Positions 36,857-46,575 of a stretch of DNA of 64,000 nucleotides are shown in pieces (within the stretch, counting starts at the first letter, position 1; every line of letters starts with the position of its first letter). Source of the DNA: Petrimonas mucosa (lineage in GTDB: Bacteria; Bacteroidota; Bacteroidia; Bacteroidales; Dysgonomonadaceae); contig NZ_LT608328.1 in assembly GCF_900095795.1 (NCBI RefSeq), positions 1,605,001 to 1,669,000 of the forward strand, in the 5' to 3' direction. The notes beneath the pieces were generated by a model. The model was not told the origin of the DNA, ran no database searches, and was given only the letters and a program-made list of their open reading frames with translations. The position numbers and the translations under genes are program-made.

Positions 36857-37484
36857 TCATACCCACTTTAACCTGTGAACTTCTGCAGTGACAATCTTGG
36901 TTCTGCCATCGGGAAAAGCCTTATTGATGCATTGCCAGCCACCACCCAGGGAATCGGACAGGAAAATTGTTATCTACAATTCTCCCATCGGCATAGATCG
37001 TAAAGTATGCTTTCGTAACGTTCAACATCACTTCCTGATCACCTTTCAATGATGCTGTCATATTGAGTGGCAATCCGATCGTCATCACTCTTTGAAAGGG
37101 CTTTTCATATGAGATATTCGAGACGAAATCCGATTCCAGAACAACCAGCGAACCATCTTTTGCAGTAAATACCGGATGATTCTCACTATCTCTATACACT
37201 GGATCTGCTTTCCTGAAATATAGATTGATCACATCAGGAATATCGAGAATCGCGATCTCGTCATCTTGATCCAATTGAGGAGAATTCACCCATAATTTTA
37301 TTGTAAACCCCTCATCTCTCTCCGATTTATTGATAAACTGCTCTTGAGGGTTATTTACATCCGAAGAGTGGTTGACTACACCATCTGCCGGAAACGGAAA
37401 AATATGGACTTTGCAACTCAATTCTACCAGACTTATACCCGGTGGAAAGTTGCGGGAATGAAGAAGTGGATACCGGCGGCAGAG
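36857..37484 (-). pseudogene. Fragment of a secreted beta-sandwich (lectin-like) protein
   Basis: The frame is open from 37484 to a TAA near 36921, with good coding character (FPPGISLVELSCKVHIFPF, LWVNSPQLDQDDEIAILD, LNVTKAYFTIYADGRIVDNN). There is no proper start codon or signal. Beyond the stop, sense continues in another frame as INKAFPDGRTKIVTAEVHRL to a stop at 36857. The pattern recalls the concanavalin-like domains attached to Bacteroidota carbohydrate-active or ADP-ribosylglycohydrolase-like enzymes. That likeness is from memory and is weak. Both ends are missing. Confidence 0.5.
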
Positions 37485-37693
37485 CTATAATGATGAGAGG
37501 TTGATTCATGGTAAAATCCATTAATATATAAAGAACTCTTCTTATACCGTTGGCCGGGAAGAGAGAGCAAAAATATGATGTTCCGATATCGACTGGCTGT
37601 TGCCGGGATATCTCGAAAGCAAAGATAATTTTTTATCTTCAGATCCTGTCTGATTGCAAAAGAATGTTTTGTTCTGTAAATATCCAGTTGCAG

Positions 37694-37736
37694 GAAATAA
37701 AATCGGGTCTGGCAAAAACAACAGCCAAACCCGATT
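37694..37736 (-). terminator. Terminator of the outer-membrane receptor gene
   Basis: On the minus strand AATCGGGTTTGGC pairs with GCCAGACCCGATT (one mismatch) and is followed by TTATTT. It lies about 32 bases after the stop of the gene at 37769-40081. Confidence 0.7.
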
Positions 37737-37768
37737 AAAACCCTATAGTGGATAGAGGGTGTGGTCCT

Positions 37769-40081
37769 CTACATCCGGCTGATTTCGCCCTCACCGGCAC
37801 CGGTACCCTTGTAGCGGTTTTTGACGGTGTTGAACTTGTAACGTACCGTCAACTCAAGCTGGCGTGAATCCCACCGGTTGAACTGGTAGATGTTGAGCCG
37901 GTCGTTGTATGCCTTGATGTTGGTGGTAAGGCCGTGGAAGAGGTCGTGTCCTTTCACTATTACCGACAACCGGTCGTCGAGGAAGGATCTGGTCACTCCC
38001 AGGTCGAGCCTATATTGATTGTCGAGCAGTTCCACGTTCTGGTCATCTCCTTTGCCCTGGAAGCTGGCGTCGAGGGTCAGCAGGTATCCCCGGGGCAACG
38101 AGAATGAGTTGTTCAGCGACGCGACGGGAATGGGGCTGTTCAGTCGTACCTGCTTGCCAATACTGGTGATGGTGAGCCACTGCTTATAGATGCCTACGGT
38201 GGCTTGTGGCGACCAGATGCCAAATTTAGGCGAGGCGGTCAGGAAGGCGGTCAGGCCGGGCAGTTTATCCACGTTTCGTGTCGAGAGCAGGGTCACGGCA
38301 GGGTTCTCCTCCATCTGGGTAGCCCACTGCATGATCACATCCCGTTCCTGCTTGTAGCTTACCATAAGCTGCAGGAACCTCCAGGAGCCGGAGAGTGTGG
38401 CATCGTGAACGATGGTCGGTTTCAGGAACGGATTGCCGGTCTGCATGGTGAAGCGGTTGGCGTAGAAGATGCTGCTTCCCAGTTGCCAGTAGGCGGGACG
38501 TATCGTCTTTGTTGTGTAGCTCAGCTGCAGCTGCACGTTGCCCAGTGAGTTGCCGTAGGAGAAGCTGGGAAACCAGTGGGTATAGTCCCGACTCTGCTCC
38601 TCCATCTTCACACCGTCGTCGAAATAGTCGGAGGAGACCTTCTCAAACCGGAGACCGGCAGACAACTGACCAATGGGCGTGTTGCGGGAGTACTCTGCAA
38701 AAAAGGCGTTGTTATCGTCGTGGATCGATGTAAAAGTGGAGGCGATCTCCTGGATGTCGGTAACGTAGTCATCGTCACGCCGGGTACGGGTGTACTCGTT
38801 CCCTGCCTGGAGTTGACCGTCCCAGAGGGGGTAGGAGAGTACCAGCCGGGTGGCGAAGAGACGGTTCCTGATCTGGTTGTCGGAGGTGATGATCCGGTTG
38901 TCATACTCCTGGCTCTTCTCGGTGATGGAGGATGCCGTCGAGAGACTGCTTCTGTAGAGGTCGCTGTTGAAATCGACCTTCAATTCTCCGATCTTGCCGT
39001 TGTAGTAGACGTTCAACCGGTGACGGGGACGGTTGTCTTGGGTCTGGTTTTCGTTGCTCTCCCACCGGTCGTAAAAGGTGCCGTCTGCAAAAACATCGCT
39101 CAGCGTGGTCGATTTTCTTCCCTCTTCCCACGGAAAGCTGGTTACGGTATATTTTATCCCCACGTTATGGCTGGGAGTGATTTCGTAGTTAATTCCACCT
39201 ATGGTGGTCAGCGGAGTATTTACCCCGTCCGCATAAAGATCGTTCTTCTGTGTCCAGAGGGTGTCGACGAAAGCTTCCTGAGCGATCTTGCTCCTCTGGT
39301 AATGGGCATACCTTTCATAGCGTACCGTTCCGAAGATATCCAATCCCTTGTACCTGTAGTTGAGGTTGAGCTGCTCGCGCAGGTCGGTATTTTCCGACTG
39401 GAAGTAGGTCGACCGTACATCGAAACTGAACCCTTCACCGCTCTTCTTGACCGTGTGAATACGGATCACCGCCTTGACCGAGGCGTCATAGCCCGATCCT
39501 GGGTTATGAATGATCTCAACCTCTTTGATGTCGGCCGACGAGAGCAGGTCGAGCTCGGAGGCGTCGCGCAGCTCGCGGTTGTTGACGTAGATCTTCGCCT
39601 TGCCTTTTCCGAAGATGGTGAACTCGCCATTATCGCCCGTGATGGCAGGCAGCCGCTTCAGCACGTCGTTGGCCGTGCCGGCCCTGCTCAGCACGGTATT
39701 CTGCACGGTGGCGACCACGGCGTCGTTACGGAGCCTGATGCGGGGCAGGTCGCCTTCCACCACCACCTCCTCCAGCATGGTGGTGTCGGGCTGCAGTGAG
39801 ATGGTCTGTTCGGGGAGGGCTGGAGCCGTTCGGGTTTCATAACCGATGAACGATATCCGTAAAAGTGCATCGGAACTGATGTTGTCTGTGTTCAGCATGA
39901 AAGAGCCCTGCTCATTGGTAGTGGTTCCGGTAATCAGTGTAGTGTCGGGAAGTGTATAGATGGCCACGTTGGCAAAAGGTATGGGATTGCTTTCGGTATC
40001 GATAACCGTCCCTTTAATCTGTCCGTTCAGGGGCAGCAGCAGGCTGCAGAGAGATAGCGTGAAGAGAATTTTCTGAATCAT
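37769..40081 (-). CDS. Outer-membrane beta-barrel receptor (TonB-dependent receptor-like)
   Basis: This 770-residue protein has a signal peptide (cut near PLNGQ, residue 21), then a carboxypeptidase-regulatory-like domain (about 22-105, IKGTVIDTESNPIPFANVAI). A plug domain follows (RLRNDAVVATVQNTVLSRAG, FGKGKAKIYVNNRELRDASE), then a large barrel of the OMP_b-brl_3 type. It differs from SusC proteins by size, by the lack of STN and by the lack of a SusD partner. Its ligand is unknown; metal, peptide or export-related roles are all possible. The 234 bases upstream contain no TAnnTTTG match. Confidence 0.9.
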   Translation of the reverse strand: MIQKILFTLSLCSLLLPLNGQIKGTVIDTESNPIPFANVAIYTLPDTTLITGTTTNEQGSFMLNTDNISSDALLRISFIGYETRTAPALPEQTISLQPDTTMLEEVVVEGDLPRIRLRNDAVVATVQNTVLSRAGTANDVLKRLPAITGDNGEFTIFGKGKAKIYVNNRELRDASELDLLSSADIKEVEIIHNPGSGYDASVKAVIRIHTVKKSGEGFSFDVRSTYFQSENTDLREQLNLNYRYKGLDIFGTVRYERYAHYQRSKIAQEAFVDTLWTQKNDLYADGVNTPLTTIGGINYEITPSHNVGIKYTVTSFPWEEGRKSTTLSDVFADGTFYDRWESNENQTQDNRPRHRLNVYYNGKIGELKVDFNSDLYRSSLSTASSITEKSQEYDNRIITSDNQIRNRLFATRLVLSYPLWDGQLQAGNEYTRTRRDDDYVTDIQEIASTFTSIHDDNNAFFAEYSRNTPIGQLSAGLRFEKVSSDYFDDGVKMEEQSRDYTHWFPSFSYGNSLGNVQLQLSYTTKTIRPAYWQLGSSIFYANRFTMQTGNPFLKPTIVHDATLSGSWRFLQLMVSYKQERDVIMQWATQMEENPAVTLLSTRNVDKLPGLTAFLTASPKFGIWSPQATVGIYKQWLTITSIGKQVRLNSPIPVASLNNSFSLPRGYLLTLDASFQGKGDDQNVELLDNQYRLDLGVTRSFLDDRLSVIVKGHDLFHGLTTNIKAYNDRLNIYQFNRWDSRQLELTVRYKFNTVKNRYKGTGAGEGEISRM

Positions 40082-40315
40082 TGTATTGTTTTGTTTAATC
40101 CGACAATAAGACGAGAGCTCTTTTCATTTGGTTACATCCCCGAACCATTTTTTTATTAACTAACAGGATGACTGACAAAAAACTTCGCTTAAAATGGTGA
40201 TTTTTTTTGCAGCGAATAGGAATATCATCTATCTTTACATCTGTCAATTGTAAAGTAAATCCATACCCCATGCGATGAAACGGTACCACTGAATGAAATA
40301 AATCTAGAGACTGAT

Positions 40316-40969
40316 ATGAAAATTAAATACCTGATGCTTTTTCCCCTGGCGACGATATTCTGCCTCAATGCGCAAGAACCGGTGGTCCTGTCGCACTATC
40401 TGTTTCCTGAATTTCAACCTGGAACGGTCTTGATGAAAAATGGCACGAGAAACAGTGCGAAGCTCAATTACAATGCCGCATCGGAAGAGATGGTCTTCGA
40501 TAATAACGGTACGGTCCTGGCTATTGCTGATGCAATGCTGCCTCAGATCGATACACTCTTTATCGCAAATGAAAAGTTTATCCAGTTGAACAAGAAGTTT
40601 GTGAAAATCGTGATCGATGAGGCTGAAACCGGCCTGTTTGTTGAACACAAATGCAAGGTTGTACCGCCCGGGAAACCCTCAGCATACGGAGGTTCCTCAC
40701 AAACCTCATCCGCAACATCCTATTCCACTTATGCCTCCAGTGGCATGGTCTATAACCTGAAGCTGCCCGACGACTTCAAGATTCTTCCCTACAACGTTTT
40801 CTGGATTAACCTGGATGGGAAGTTGCAGAGTTTCTCCAACATCGGTCAACTGAAAAGGATCTTCCGCGACAAGAAGAGGCTGGTTAATGATTACCTGAAG
40901 GCTAACGAAGTGAATATGAGCGATGTGGAGAGCGTGAAAGCAGCCATATTATATCTGAAAAACAATTAA
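40316..40969 (+). CDS. Hypothetical secreted protein
   Basis: This 217-residue protein begins with a signal peptide (cut after LNAQ, residue 20). It reads as a globular domain with a Ser/Thr/Tyr-rich linker near residues 123-143 (SSQTSSATSYSTYASS). The C-terminus is helical and charged (LKRIFRDKKRLVNDYLKANE). No family is recognised. TATCTTTA, one base off the -7 consensus, occurs about 80 bases upstream. It precedes the fucosidase gene by 15 bases, so co-transcription is likely. No function is proposed. Confidence 0.8.
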   Translation: MKIKYLMLFPLATIFCLNAQEPVVLSHYLFPEFQPGTVLMKNGTRNSAKLNYNAASEEMVFDNNGTVLAIADAMLPQIDTLFIANEKFIQLNKKFVKIVIDEAETGLFVEHKCKVVPPGKPSAYGGSSQTSSATSYSTYASSGMVYNLKLPDDFKILPYNVFWINLDGKLQSFSNIGQLKRIFRDKKRLVNDYLKANEVNMSDVESVKAAILYLKNN

Positions 40970-40984
40970 TAAAACGAGTTGACG

Positions 40985-42286
40985 ATGAGACGATCACTAT
41001 TATTGTTGTTGCTGGCAATTACCATGGCCGGCACCGTTTCGGCACAACAAAACTATGTGCCTGCACCTGAAAACCTGAAAAACAGGGCCGAGTTCCAGGA
41101 CATGAAGTTCGGGGTATTCATCCATTGGGGAATCTATAGCATGATGGCCGATGGCGAGTGGATCATGAACAACAAGAACATCAACTGGCAGGAGTATGCC
41201 AAGCTGGCCGACGGCTTTTACCCTTCCAAGTTCGACGCGAAGAAATGGGTAGCCGATGTGAAAGCTGCCGGCGCAAAGTACATCTGTATCACCTCCCGCC
41301 ATCACGACGGCTTCTCCATGTTCCATACCCGGCAATCGTCATACAACATTGTTGACGGTACGCCATTCAAGCGCGATATCATCAAGGAGCTTGCCGATGA
41401 GTGCCACAAGGAGGGAATCAAGCTCCATTTCTACTACTCCCAGCTCGACTGGAGACGGGCCGACTATTTCCCGCTTGGAAGGACCGGCCGCGGCGTCGGT
41501 CGAACCGAACAGGGTAATTGGGACTCTTACCACCGGTTTATGTTGAACCAGTTGACCGAACTGTTGACCAATTACGGTGAGATCGGAGCGATCTGGTTTG
41601 ACGGGCAGTGGGATCAGCCGGCCGATTTCGACTGGCGCCTGCGTGAGATCTACGACCATATCCACAGCATCCAGCCGGGCTGTCTGATCATCAGCAACCA
41701 CCACCTTGCACCGCAGGAGGGGGAGGATGCACAGACTTTCGAGAAGGATCTGCCGGGACAAAATACCACCGGCTTCTCCGGCAACGCCGCAATAGGCGAA
41801 CTCCCGCTGGAAACCTGCGAAACGATGAACAACTCGTGGGGTTACAATATTACCGACCTGAAATACAAGTCGGAAAAGGAGCTGATCCATTACCTGGTGA
41901 AAGCGGCAGGCAATAACGCCAATCTGCTGATGAACGTGGGGCCCCGTCCCGACGGGACCTTCCCCGACATTGCCATCCAGCGGTACAAGGCCATGGGAGA
42001 TTGGCTGAAGGTGTATGGCGAAAGTATCTACGGCACTCGTGGCGGGTTTGTCACACCGCGCGACTGGGGCGTGACCACACAAAAGGAGAACAGGCTCTTC
42101 GTCCATATCCTCAACCTCAAAGATAGTTCGCTCTATCTGCCGTTGAACGGCAAGAAGGTGAAGTCGGCCCGTCTATTCCTCGACAAGAGACCGGTGAAAT
42201 TCACACAAGATGCCGACGGTGTACTGCTGAAACTCGACAAGGTTCCCGACGAACTCGATTACGTGGTGGAACTTGAGTTGAAGTAG
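40985..42286 (+). CDS. Alpha-L-fucosidase, glycoside hydrolase family 29
   Basis: This 433-residue GH29 enzyme has a signal peptide (cut near GTVSAQQ). It should remove alpha-linked L-fucose from glycans in the periplasm or outside. Family segments are FGVFIHWGIYSMM, ITSRHHDGFSMF and the nucleophile aspartate in IWFDGQWD (Asp206). LLMNVGPRPDGTFPD lies in the later barrel. Length matches bacterial GH29 proteins. ATG 40985 is chosen over an in-frame TTG two codons upstream. No fucose uptake or metabolism genes are adjacent. Confidence 0.95.
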   Translation: MRRSLLLLLLAITMAGTVSAQQNYVPAPENLKNRAEFQDMKFGVFIHWGIYSMMADGEWIMNNKNINWQEYAKLADGFYPSKFDAKKWVADVKAAGAKYICITSRHHDGFSMFHTRQSSYNIVDGTPFKRDIIKELADECHKEGIKLHFYYSQLDWRRADYFPLGRTGRGVGRTEQGNWDSYHRFMLNQLTELLTNYGEIGAIWFDGQWDQPADFDWRLREIYDHIHSIQPGCLIISNHHLAPQEGEDAQTFEKDLPGQNTTGFSGNAAIGELPLETCETMNNSWGYNITDLKYKSEKELIHYLVKAAGNNANLLMNVGPRPDGTFPDIAIQRYKAMGDWLKVYGESIYGTRGGFVTPRDWGVTTQKENRLFVHILNLKDSSLYLPLNGKKVKSARLFLDKRPVKFTQDADGVLLKLDKVPDELDYVVELELK

Positions 42287-42385
42287 CCGTAGTTTAGTTA
42301 ATTTTCTTCAGTTAACGAACTTTACTCCTTTGCTCCTTGTTACGGGTATTGTAGTCGATGATTGAACATTTTAAAAATCACATCT

Positions 42386-42895
42386 ATGATAACCAGCAAG
42401 GTGCAAGGGATTTTTATTGCCCTGTCGTTACTGTTGCCCGTTCTCGCTCTTCCGCTCTTTTCTCAAGAGACGAGAGCCGTGAAGGTGATGGACTTTGAAC
42501 AGTTGAAACCGCTACTGCATCAACAGAGCGATACGCTTTACATCGTGAATTTCTGGGCAACCTGGTGTGCTCCCTGTATTGAGGAGATACCCTACTTCGA
42601 GCAGATTGGACGGAAATTCAAGGGAGAGAAGGTGAAGGTGCTGATGGTGAGCTTGGATTTTCCCAAACAGCTCGAGAGCCGTCTTGTGCCGTTTATCCAT
42701 AAGCACGATATGAGGAACGAGGTTATCCTGCTCGACGATCCGCGCCAGAACGACTGGATTCCGCAGGTGGACGAGGATTGGACCGGGGCACTTCCAGCAA
42801 CGCTGATCTACGGGCAGAACTTCAGGTACTTTTACCAGAAACCATTTACCTATGAAGAGCTGGATCGCCTGATTGAAGAGTCGGTAACTCGTTAA
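42386..42895 (+). CDS. TlpA-like thioredoxin-fold protein
   Basis: This 169-residue secreted protein has a signal segment (about residues 1-27) and a thioredoxin fold. The redox-active motif is WATWCAPC and the cis-proline region ALPATLIYG. It probably reduces or exchanges disulfides in the periplasm. ATG 42386 is preferred over an in-frame TTG at 42362. It is followed after 25 bases by a second thioredoxin-fold gene, and the two look like a redox pair. Confidence 0.88.
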   Translation: MITSKVQGIFIALSLLLPVLALPLFSQETRAVKVMDFEQLKPLLHQQSDTLYIVNFWATWCAPCIEEIPYFEQIGRKFKGEKVKVLMVSLDFPKQLESRLVPFIHKHDMRNEVILLDDPRQNDWIPQVDEDWTGALPATLIYGQNFRYFYQKPFTYEELDRLIEESVTR

Positions 42896-42920
42896 TTATC
42901 AATATTTAAAAATCACAGCA

Positions 42921-43520
42921 ATGAAAAGAGTATTTTTTATCTGGACCATGGCGATGGTGGCGCTGACACTGTCTGCCGCACAGCCGTTGAAGATAGGGGA
43001 GAGCGCACCGGCGTTCTCATTGAAAGGTGTGGACGGAAAAACCGTCTCGCTGAAGGATTACAACAACGAGAAAGGTGTTATCCTCATCTTTACCTGCAAT
43101 ACCTGTCCCTATGCAGTAGCCTATCAGGATAGGATTATTGCCTTGCACAACCAATTTGCCCCTAAAGGATATCCGGTGGTTGCCATCAATCCCAACGATC
43201 CGGGTAAATCGGAAGGCGACTCGTTTGAGGCGATGAAGGTGCGGGCCAAGGAGAAATCGTTCCCGTTTCCCTACCTCTTTGATGAGCAGCAGACGGTCTC
43301 GCCGGCATACGGTGCAAGCCGGACTCCCGAGGTATTTGTGCTGAAGAGGTCGGATAGCGGTTTCGTCGTAGCCTATACCGGAACCATCGACGACAACTCG
43401 GGTGATGCAGGTGCCGTGAAGGAGAGCTATGTGGCCAACGCTGTAAATGCCTTGTTGGCCGATAAGAGTCCCGAACCGGCAACCACCAGGGCTGTCGGCT
43501 GCGGCATCAAGCTGAGATGA
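42921..43520 (+). CDS. Secreted thioredoxin/AhpC-type redoxin
   Basis: This 199-residue protein has a signal peptide (cut after LSAAQ, residue 21) and a redoxin domain opening IGESAPAFSLKGVDGKTVSL. The active site is FTCNTCPYA, the CxxC variant of the 'thioredoxin family protein' group, and SRTPEVFVL marks the cis-proline. A C-terminal extension ends with another cysteine (VGCGIKLR). Likely a periplasmic thiol peroxidase or disulfide reductase partnered with the TlpA-like protein upstream. It converges with gtrA at 1 base. Confidence 0.86.
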   Translation: MKRVFFIWTMAMVALTLSAAQPLKIGESAPAFSLKGVDGKTVSLKDYNNEKGVILIFTCNTCPYAVAYQDRIIALHNQFAPKGYPVVAINPNDPGKSEGDSFEAMKVRAKEKSFPFPYLFDEQQTVSPAYGASRTPEVFVLKRSDSGFVVAYTGTIDDNSGDAGAVKESYVANAVNALLADKSPEPATTRAVGCGIKLR

Positions 43521-43521
43521 G

Positions 43522-44022
43522 CTATATGCTCTTCTTCACCTTGAAGGTGAATGTCTTTTGGGAGAAATAGCTGAAGATGGTACAGATCACCGTCACCACC
43601 ATCTTGGAGGGTGTGGCGTAGAAGTGCAACAGCTCCACCAGTAGCTTCAGTCCGAAATAGTTGATAAGGAGATTGACCCCTACAACCGCAATGTATCGGA
43701 TCAGCTGCTCCCTGCCCCGCAGGTCGGAAGCGGTGAAGGTGACATATTTCTGAAGCAGGAACCCGGTGAAGAGGGTGATGGGGAAGGTGACGAACAACGC
43801 CGCGATGTGGGGACTGATGGTCACAAAACCCAACGGCACAAACTGTTTCTGCAGAATGTAGTTGTAGACAATGAAATAGAGCAGCCAGTCGAAACCTACA
43901 TTGGCAGCGCCACTTACCCCGTAACGGAAGAACTGGCGGCTGAAATAGCGGCTGAAGGGTGGATAGAAGATGTCGATTATCTCGCCGATGAATTTTCCTG
44001 CACACACTAAAAATTGTCTCAT
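43522..44022 (-). CDS. GtrA-family membrane protein
   Basis: This 166-residue protein has four predicted membrane helices and the GtrA-type RYGVSGAANVGFDWLLYFIV opening. LFVTFPITLFTGFLLQKYVTF follows in the middle. GtrA proteins are thought to move polyprenyl-linked sugars across the membrane or assist surface polysaccharide glycosylation. No glycosyltransferase gene is adjacent. It is the last gene of a minus-strand series proS-menA-gtrA, 21 bases after menA. Confidence 0.88.
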   Translation of the reverse strand: MRQFLVCAGKFIGEIIDIFYPPFSRYFSRQFFRYGVSGAANVGFDWLLYFIVYNYILQKQFVPLGFVTISPHIAALFVTFPITLFTGFLLQKYVTFTASDLRGREQLIRYIAVVGVNLLINYFGLKLLVELLHFYATPSKMVVTVICTIFSYFSQKTFTFKVKKSI

Positions 44023-44043
44023 CCTCTTCTTTTCTCCGTCGTT

Positions 44044-44949
44044 TTAGATGTTAATGCAGATAGTGAAAACGACGGCCAGCAGAAATCCTGCCATCGAGGT
44101 ATGTTTGAGGTAAGGATCCAGTTCCCGTCCGCTTTTCCGGCGCAACTGAGTCAGGATATAAAACTGAAACAGGAATATGGTAGCGTAAAGATAGCGGTAT
44201 CCGGGTGATGGGGCGAACATGAAGTTGTACTGCAGGAAGCAGGCGAACATGCCGAAAGTGAGCAGTGTGTGGTAGATTTTGGCGTTCTTCTCTCCAAGCA
44301 GCAGGGCAACGGTTGTTTTTCCGGCGCTCCTGTCGTTATCCATGTCGCGCATGTTGTTGATGTTGAGGATCATCGTGCTGATGAATCCCAGTCCCACGGC
44401 CGGCAGTACCGGTTGAAACGCAAGCGACCGGGTCTGCAGAAAGTAGGTGCCGATAACCGCCACCGGTCCGAAGAAAAGAAATGCAAAGAGATCGCCCAAT
44501 CCAATATAACCGTAGGCATGCTTGCCGAGTGTGTAAAAGAGGGCAGACAGGATGCAGACGATGCCGATGCCAAGCAGGATGAGGAGAGAAGATAACGGAA
44601 GACCTTTTACGGCATCCACTACCACTATTACTCCTGTAACCGCAACGATAGCAACGTTGATCGCGATTGCCGCCCTCATCTCTCCTGGTGAGATGCTACC
44701 GCTCTGTACCGCGCGGGCAGGTCCCTGTCGCTTGCCGGTAATATCGGTCCCTTTCAGGTAATCCCCCAGATCGTTTGCCAGGTTCGACAGGATCTGGATG
44801 GAAACGGCCAGGAGAAGAGCCAGAACAAAGGTGGTTGCGGAGAAGTTTCCCTCCTGCAGGGCCACCCCACTGCCCAACGTCACCCCGGCCACCGCCAGAT
44901 AGAGTGTGCGGAGCCTGAAGGCCGATATCCAATTGCTGATTTTCGCCAT
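44044..44949 (-). CDS. menA: 1,4-Dihydroxy-2-naphthoate polyprenyltransferase
   Basis: MenA attaches the polyprenyl tail to 1,4-dihydroxy-2-naphthoate, giving demethylmenaquinone, in the inner membrane. This 301-residue protein has about eight membrane helices. Both prenyltransferase aspartate-rich motifs are seen: NLANDLGDYLKGTD (about residue 56) and NNMRDMDNDRSAG (about residue 187). Length matches the family. It lies 42 bases after proS and 21 before gtrA. Its presence implies a menaquinone-based respiratory chain. Confidence 0.93.
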   Translation of the reverse strand: MAKISNWISAFRLRTLYLAVAGVTLGSGVALQEGNFSATTFVLALLLAVSIQILSNLANDLGDYLKGTDITGKRQGPARAVQSGSISPGEMRAAIAINVAIVAVTGVIVVVDAVKGLPLSSLLILLGIGIVCILSALFYTLGKHAYGYIGLGDLFAFLFFGPVAVIGTYFLQTRSLAFQPVLPAVGLGFISTMILNINNMRDMDNDRSAGKTTVALLLGEKNAKIYHTLLTFGMFACFLQYNFMFAPSPGYRYLYATIFLFQFYILTQLRRKSGRELDPYLKHTSMAGFLLAVVFTICINI

Positions 44950-44991
44950 GTTTCCTGGTTGAGTTTCCGGGTCGGTCTGAACCGACTTCCC

Positions 44992-46473
44992 TTAATATGC
45001 CCTGGCGAAGATTACCCGCTGGGCAGAAGGTTTGCCTGTGACCATACATTTCCCGGGTGTTTTGTCGCCTTCCAGAGGTATGCAGCGGATGGTAGCCTTG
45101 GTTTCGTTCTTGATAAGCTCTTCGGTCTCAGGAGTGCCGTCCCAGTGACAAAGCAGGAAGCCCCCTTTCTCGATCTCCACTTTGAACTCTTCATAGGAGT
45201 TCACCTCGCGGGTTGCCGAGGTACGGTAATCGAGTGCCTTTTTATAGATGTTTGCCTGGATATCATTGAGCAGGCTCTTGACATGTTGCCCGATATTGTC
45301 GCAGGAGACGGTCTCCTTGGTCAGCGTATCGCGGCGTGCTACCTCGATGGTGTTGTTCTCCAGATCCCTGCCTCCCATGGCCAGACGGACGGGAACGCCT
45401 TTCAGTTCATATTCGGCAAACTTCCATCCCGGCTTCTTGTTGTCGGAATTATCGTATTTTACGCTTATTCCAAGCGATTTCAGTTCGGAAATGATACCGG
45501 CAACCTTCTCGTCGATCTGTGCCAGCTGTTCGCCATTCTTGTAGATAGGCACGATGACCACCTGATAGGGTGCCAACTTGGGAGGAAGCACCAGACCGTT
45601 GTCGTCGCTGTGAGCCATGATGAGGGCGCCGATCAGACGGGTGGAAACACCCCAGGAGGTGGCCCAGACATAGTCGCGCTTTCCATCCTTGTCGGCAAAC
45701 ATCACATCGAACGCCTTGGCGAAGTTCTGACCCAGAAAGTGGGAGGTCCCCGATTGCAGCGCCTTGCCGTCCTGCATCAAGGCTTCGATGGTGTAGGTGT
45801 CGACTGCTCCGGCAAACCTCTCCGAAGCCGATTTTTTTCCTTTGATCACCGGCAGGGCCATATACTTTTCGGCAAACTCGGCATAGACATTGATCATCCT
45901 TTCGGTCTCCTCAATCGCCTCTTTTTCAGTGGCGTGGGCGGTGTGCCCTTCCTGCCAGAGGAATTCGGCCGTACGGAGGAAAAGGCGGGTACGCATCTCC
46001 CAGCGAACCACGTTGGCCCATTGGTTGATGAGCAGTGGCAGGTCGCGATAGGATTGGATCCAGTTTTTGTATGTGCTCCAGATAATGGTTTCGGAAGTGG
46101 GTCGGACAATCAGTTCCTCTTCCAGCCGGGCAGCAGGGTCTACCACCACGCCGTTACCGTCGGGAGAGTTCTTGAGCCGGTAATGGGTCACCACAGCGCA
46201 CTCCTTGGCAAAACCTTCCACATGATCGGCTTCGCGGCTGAGATACGATTTGGGGATAAACATCGGGAAATAGGCATTTACGTGTCCGGTTTCCTTGAAC
46301 ATGTCGTCCAGCTGGCGTTGCATCTTCTCCCAAATGGCGTAACCGTACGGTTTGATTACCATACAGCCGCGTACGGCTGAATTTTCCGCCATTTCGGCCT
46401 TGATCACCAGGTCGAGGTACCACTGCGAATAATCTTCGCTGCGGGGAGTCAGTTCTTTCAATTCCTTTGCCAT
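44992..46473 (-). CDS. proS: Prolyl-tRNA synthetase (short, archaeal/eukaryote-like type)
   Basis: This 493-residue ligase charges tRNA-Pro. Class II core segments are visible: [28 protein letters not shown] (motif 2 region), [19 protein letters not shown] and [15 protein letters not shown] (motif 3). An anticodon-binding domain follows, then a C-terminal zinc-type domain ending IFARAY. It lacks the editing insertion of the long bacterial form, as is usual in Bacteroidota. A -7 box lies at 46506-46513. It probably heads a transcript with menA and gtrA. Confidence 0.96.
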   Translation of the reverse strand: MAKELKELTPRSEDYSQWYLDLVIKAEMAENSAVRGCMVIKPYGYAIWEKMQRQLDDMFKETGHVNAYFPMFIPKSYLSREADHVEGFAKECAVVTHYRLKNSPDGNGVVVDPAARLEEELIVRPTSETIIWSTYKNWIQSYRDLPLLINQWANVVRWEMRTRLFLRTAEFLWQEGHTAHATEKEAIEETERMINVYAEFAEKYMALPVIKGKKSASERFAGAVDTYTIEALMQDGKALQSGTSHFLGQNFAKAFDVMFADKDGKRDYVWATSWGVSTRLIGALIMAHSDDNGLVLPPKLAPYQVVIVPIYKNGEQLAQIDEKVAGIISELKSLGISVKYDNSDNKKPGWKFAEYELKGVPVRLAMGGRDLENNTIEVARRDTLTKETVSCDNIGQHVKSLLNDIQANIYKKALDYRTSATREVNSYEEFKVEIEKGGFLLCHWDGTPETEELIKNETKATIRCIPLEGDKTPGKCMVTGKPSAQRVIFARAY

Positions 46474-46505
46474 ATCGTTTACAAAATTCTGAATATTTAA
46501 GGCTG

Positions 46506-46513
46506 CAAAGATA
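46506..46513 (-). promoter_or_regulatory. Predicted -7 promoter box of proS
   Basis: Reads TATCTTTG on the minus strand, 32 bases before the proS start codon. Confidence 0.6.
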
Positions 46514-46575
46514 CGAATATTCGCAGAAATGTGAAACCGGAAACGGGGATTTCGATTGAAATCCCCAAAGCTTGT

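Larger units (their letters stand above)
36274..37693. other. Long region without intact genes, holding decayed fragments
   Basis: About 1.4 kb between the SusD terminator and the terminator of the next minus-strand gene. It contains two recognisable broken minus-strand coding fragments (listed separately). An open frame at 36298-36492 (minus, 64 codons) is not recognised and may be another remnant. Codon continuity breaks repeatedly, as expected of relics of a larger catabolic cluster. Confidence 0.6.

Noticed and set aside
44959-46380. 473-codon plus-strand open frame opposite proS
   Set aside because: Prolyl-tRNA synthetase motifs are unmistakable on the minus strand; the plus frame lacks any.
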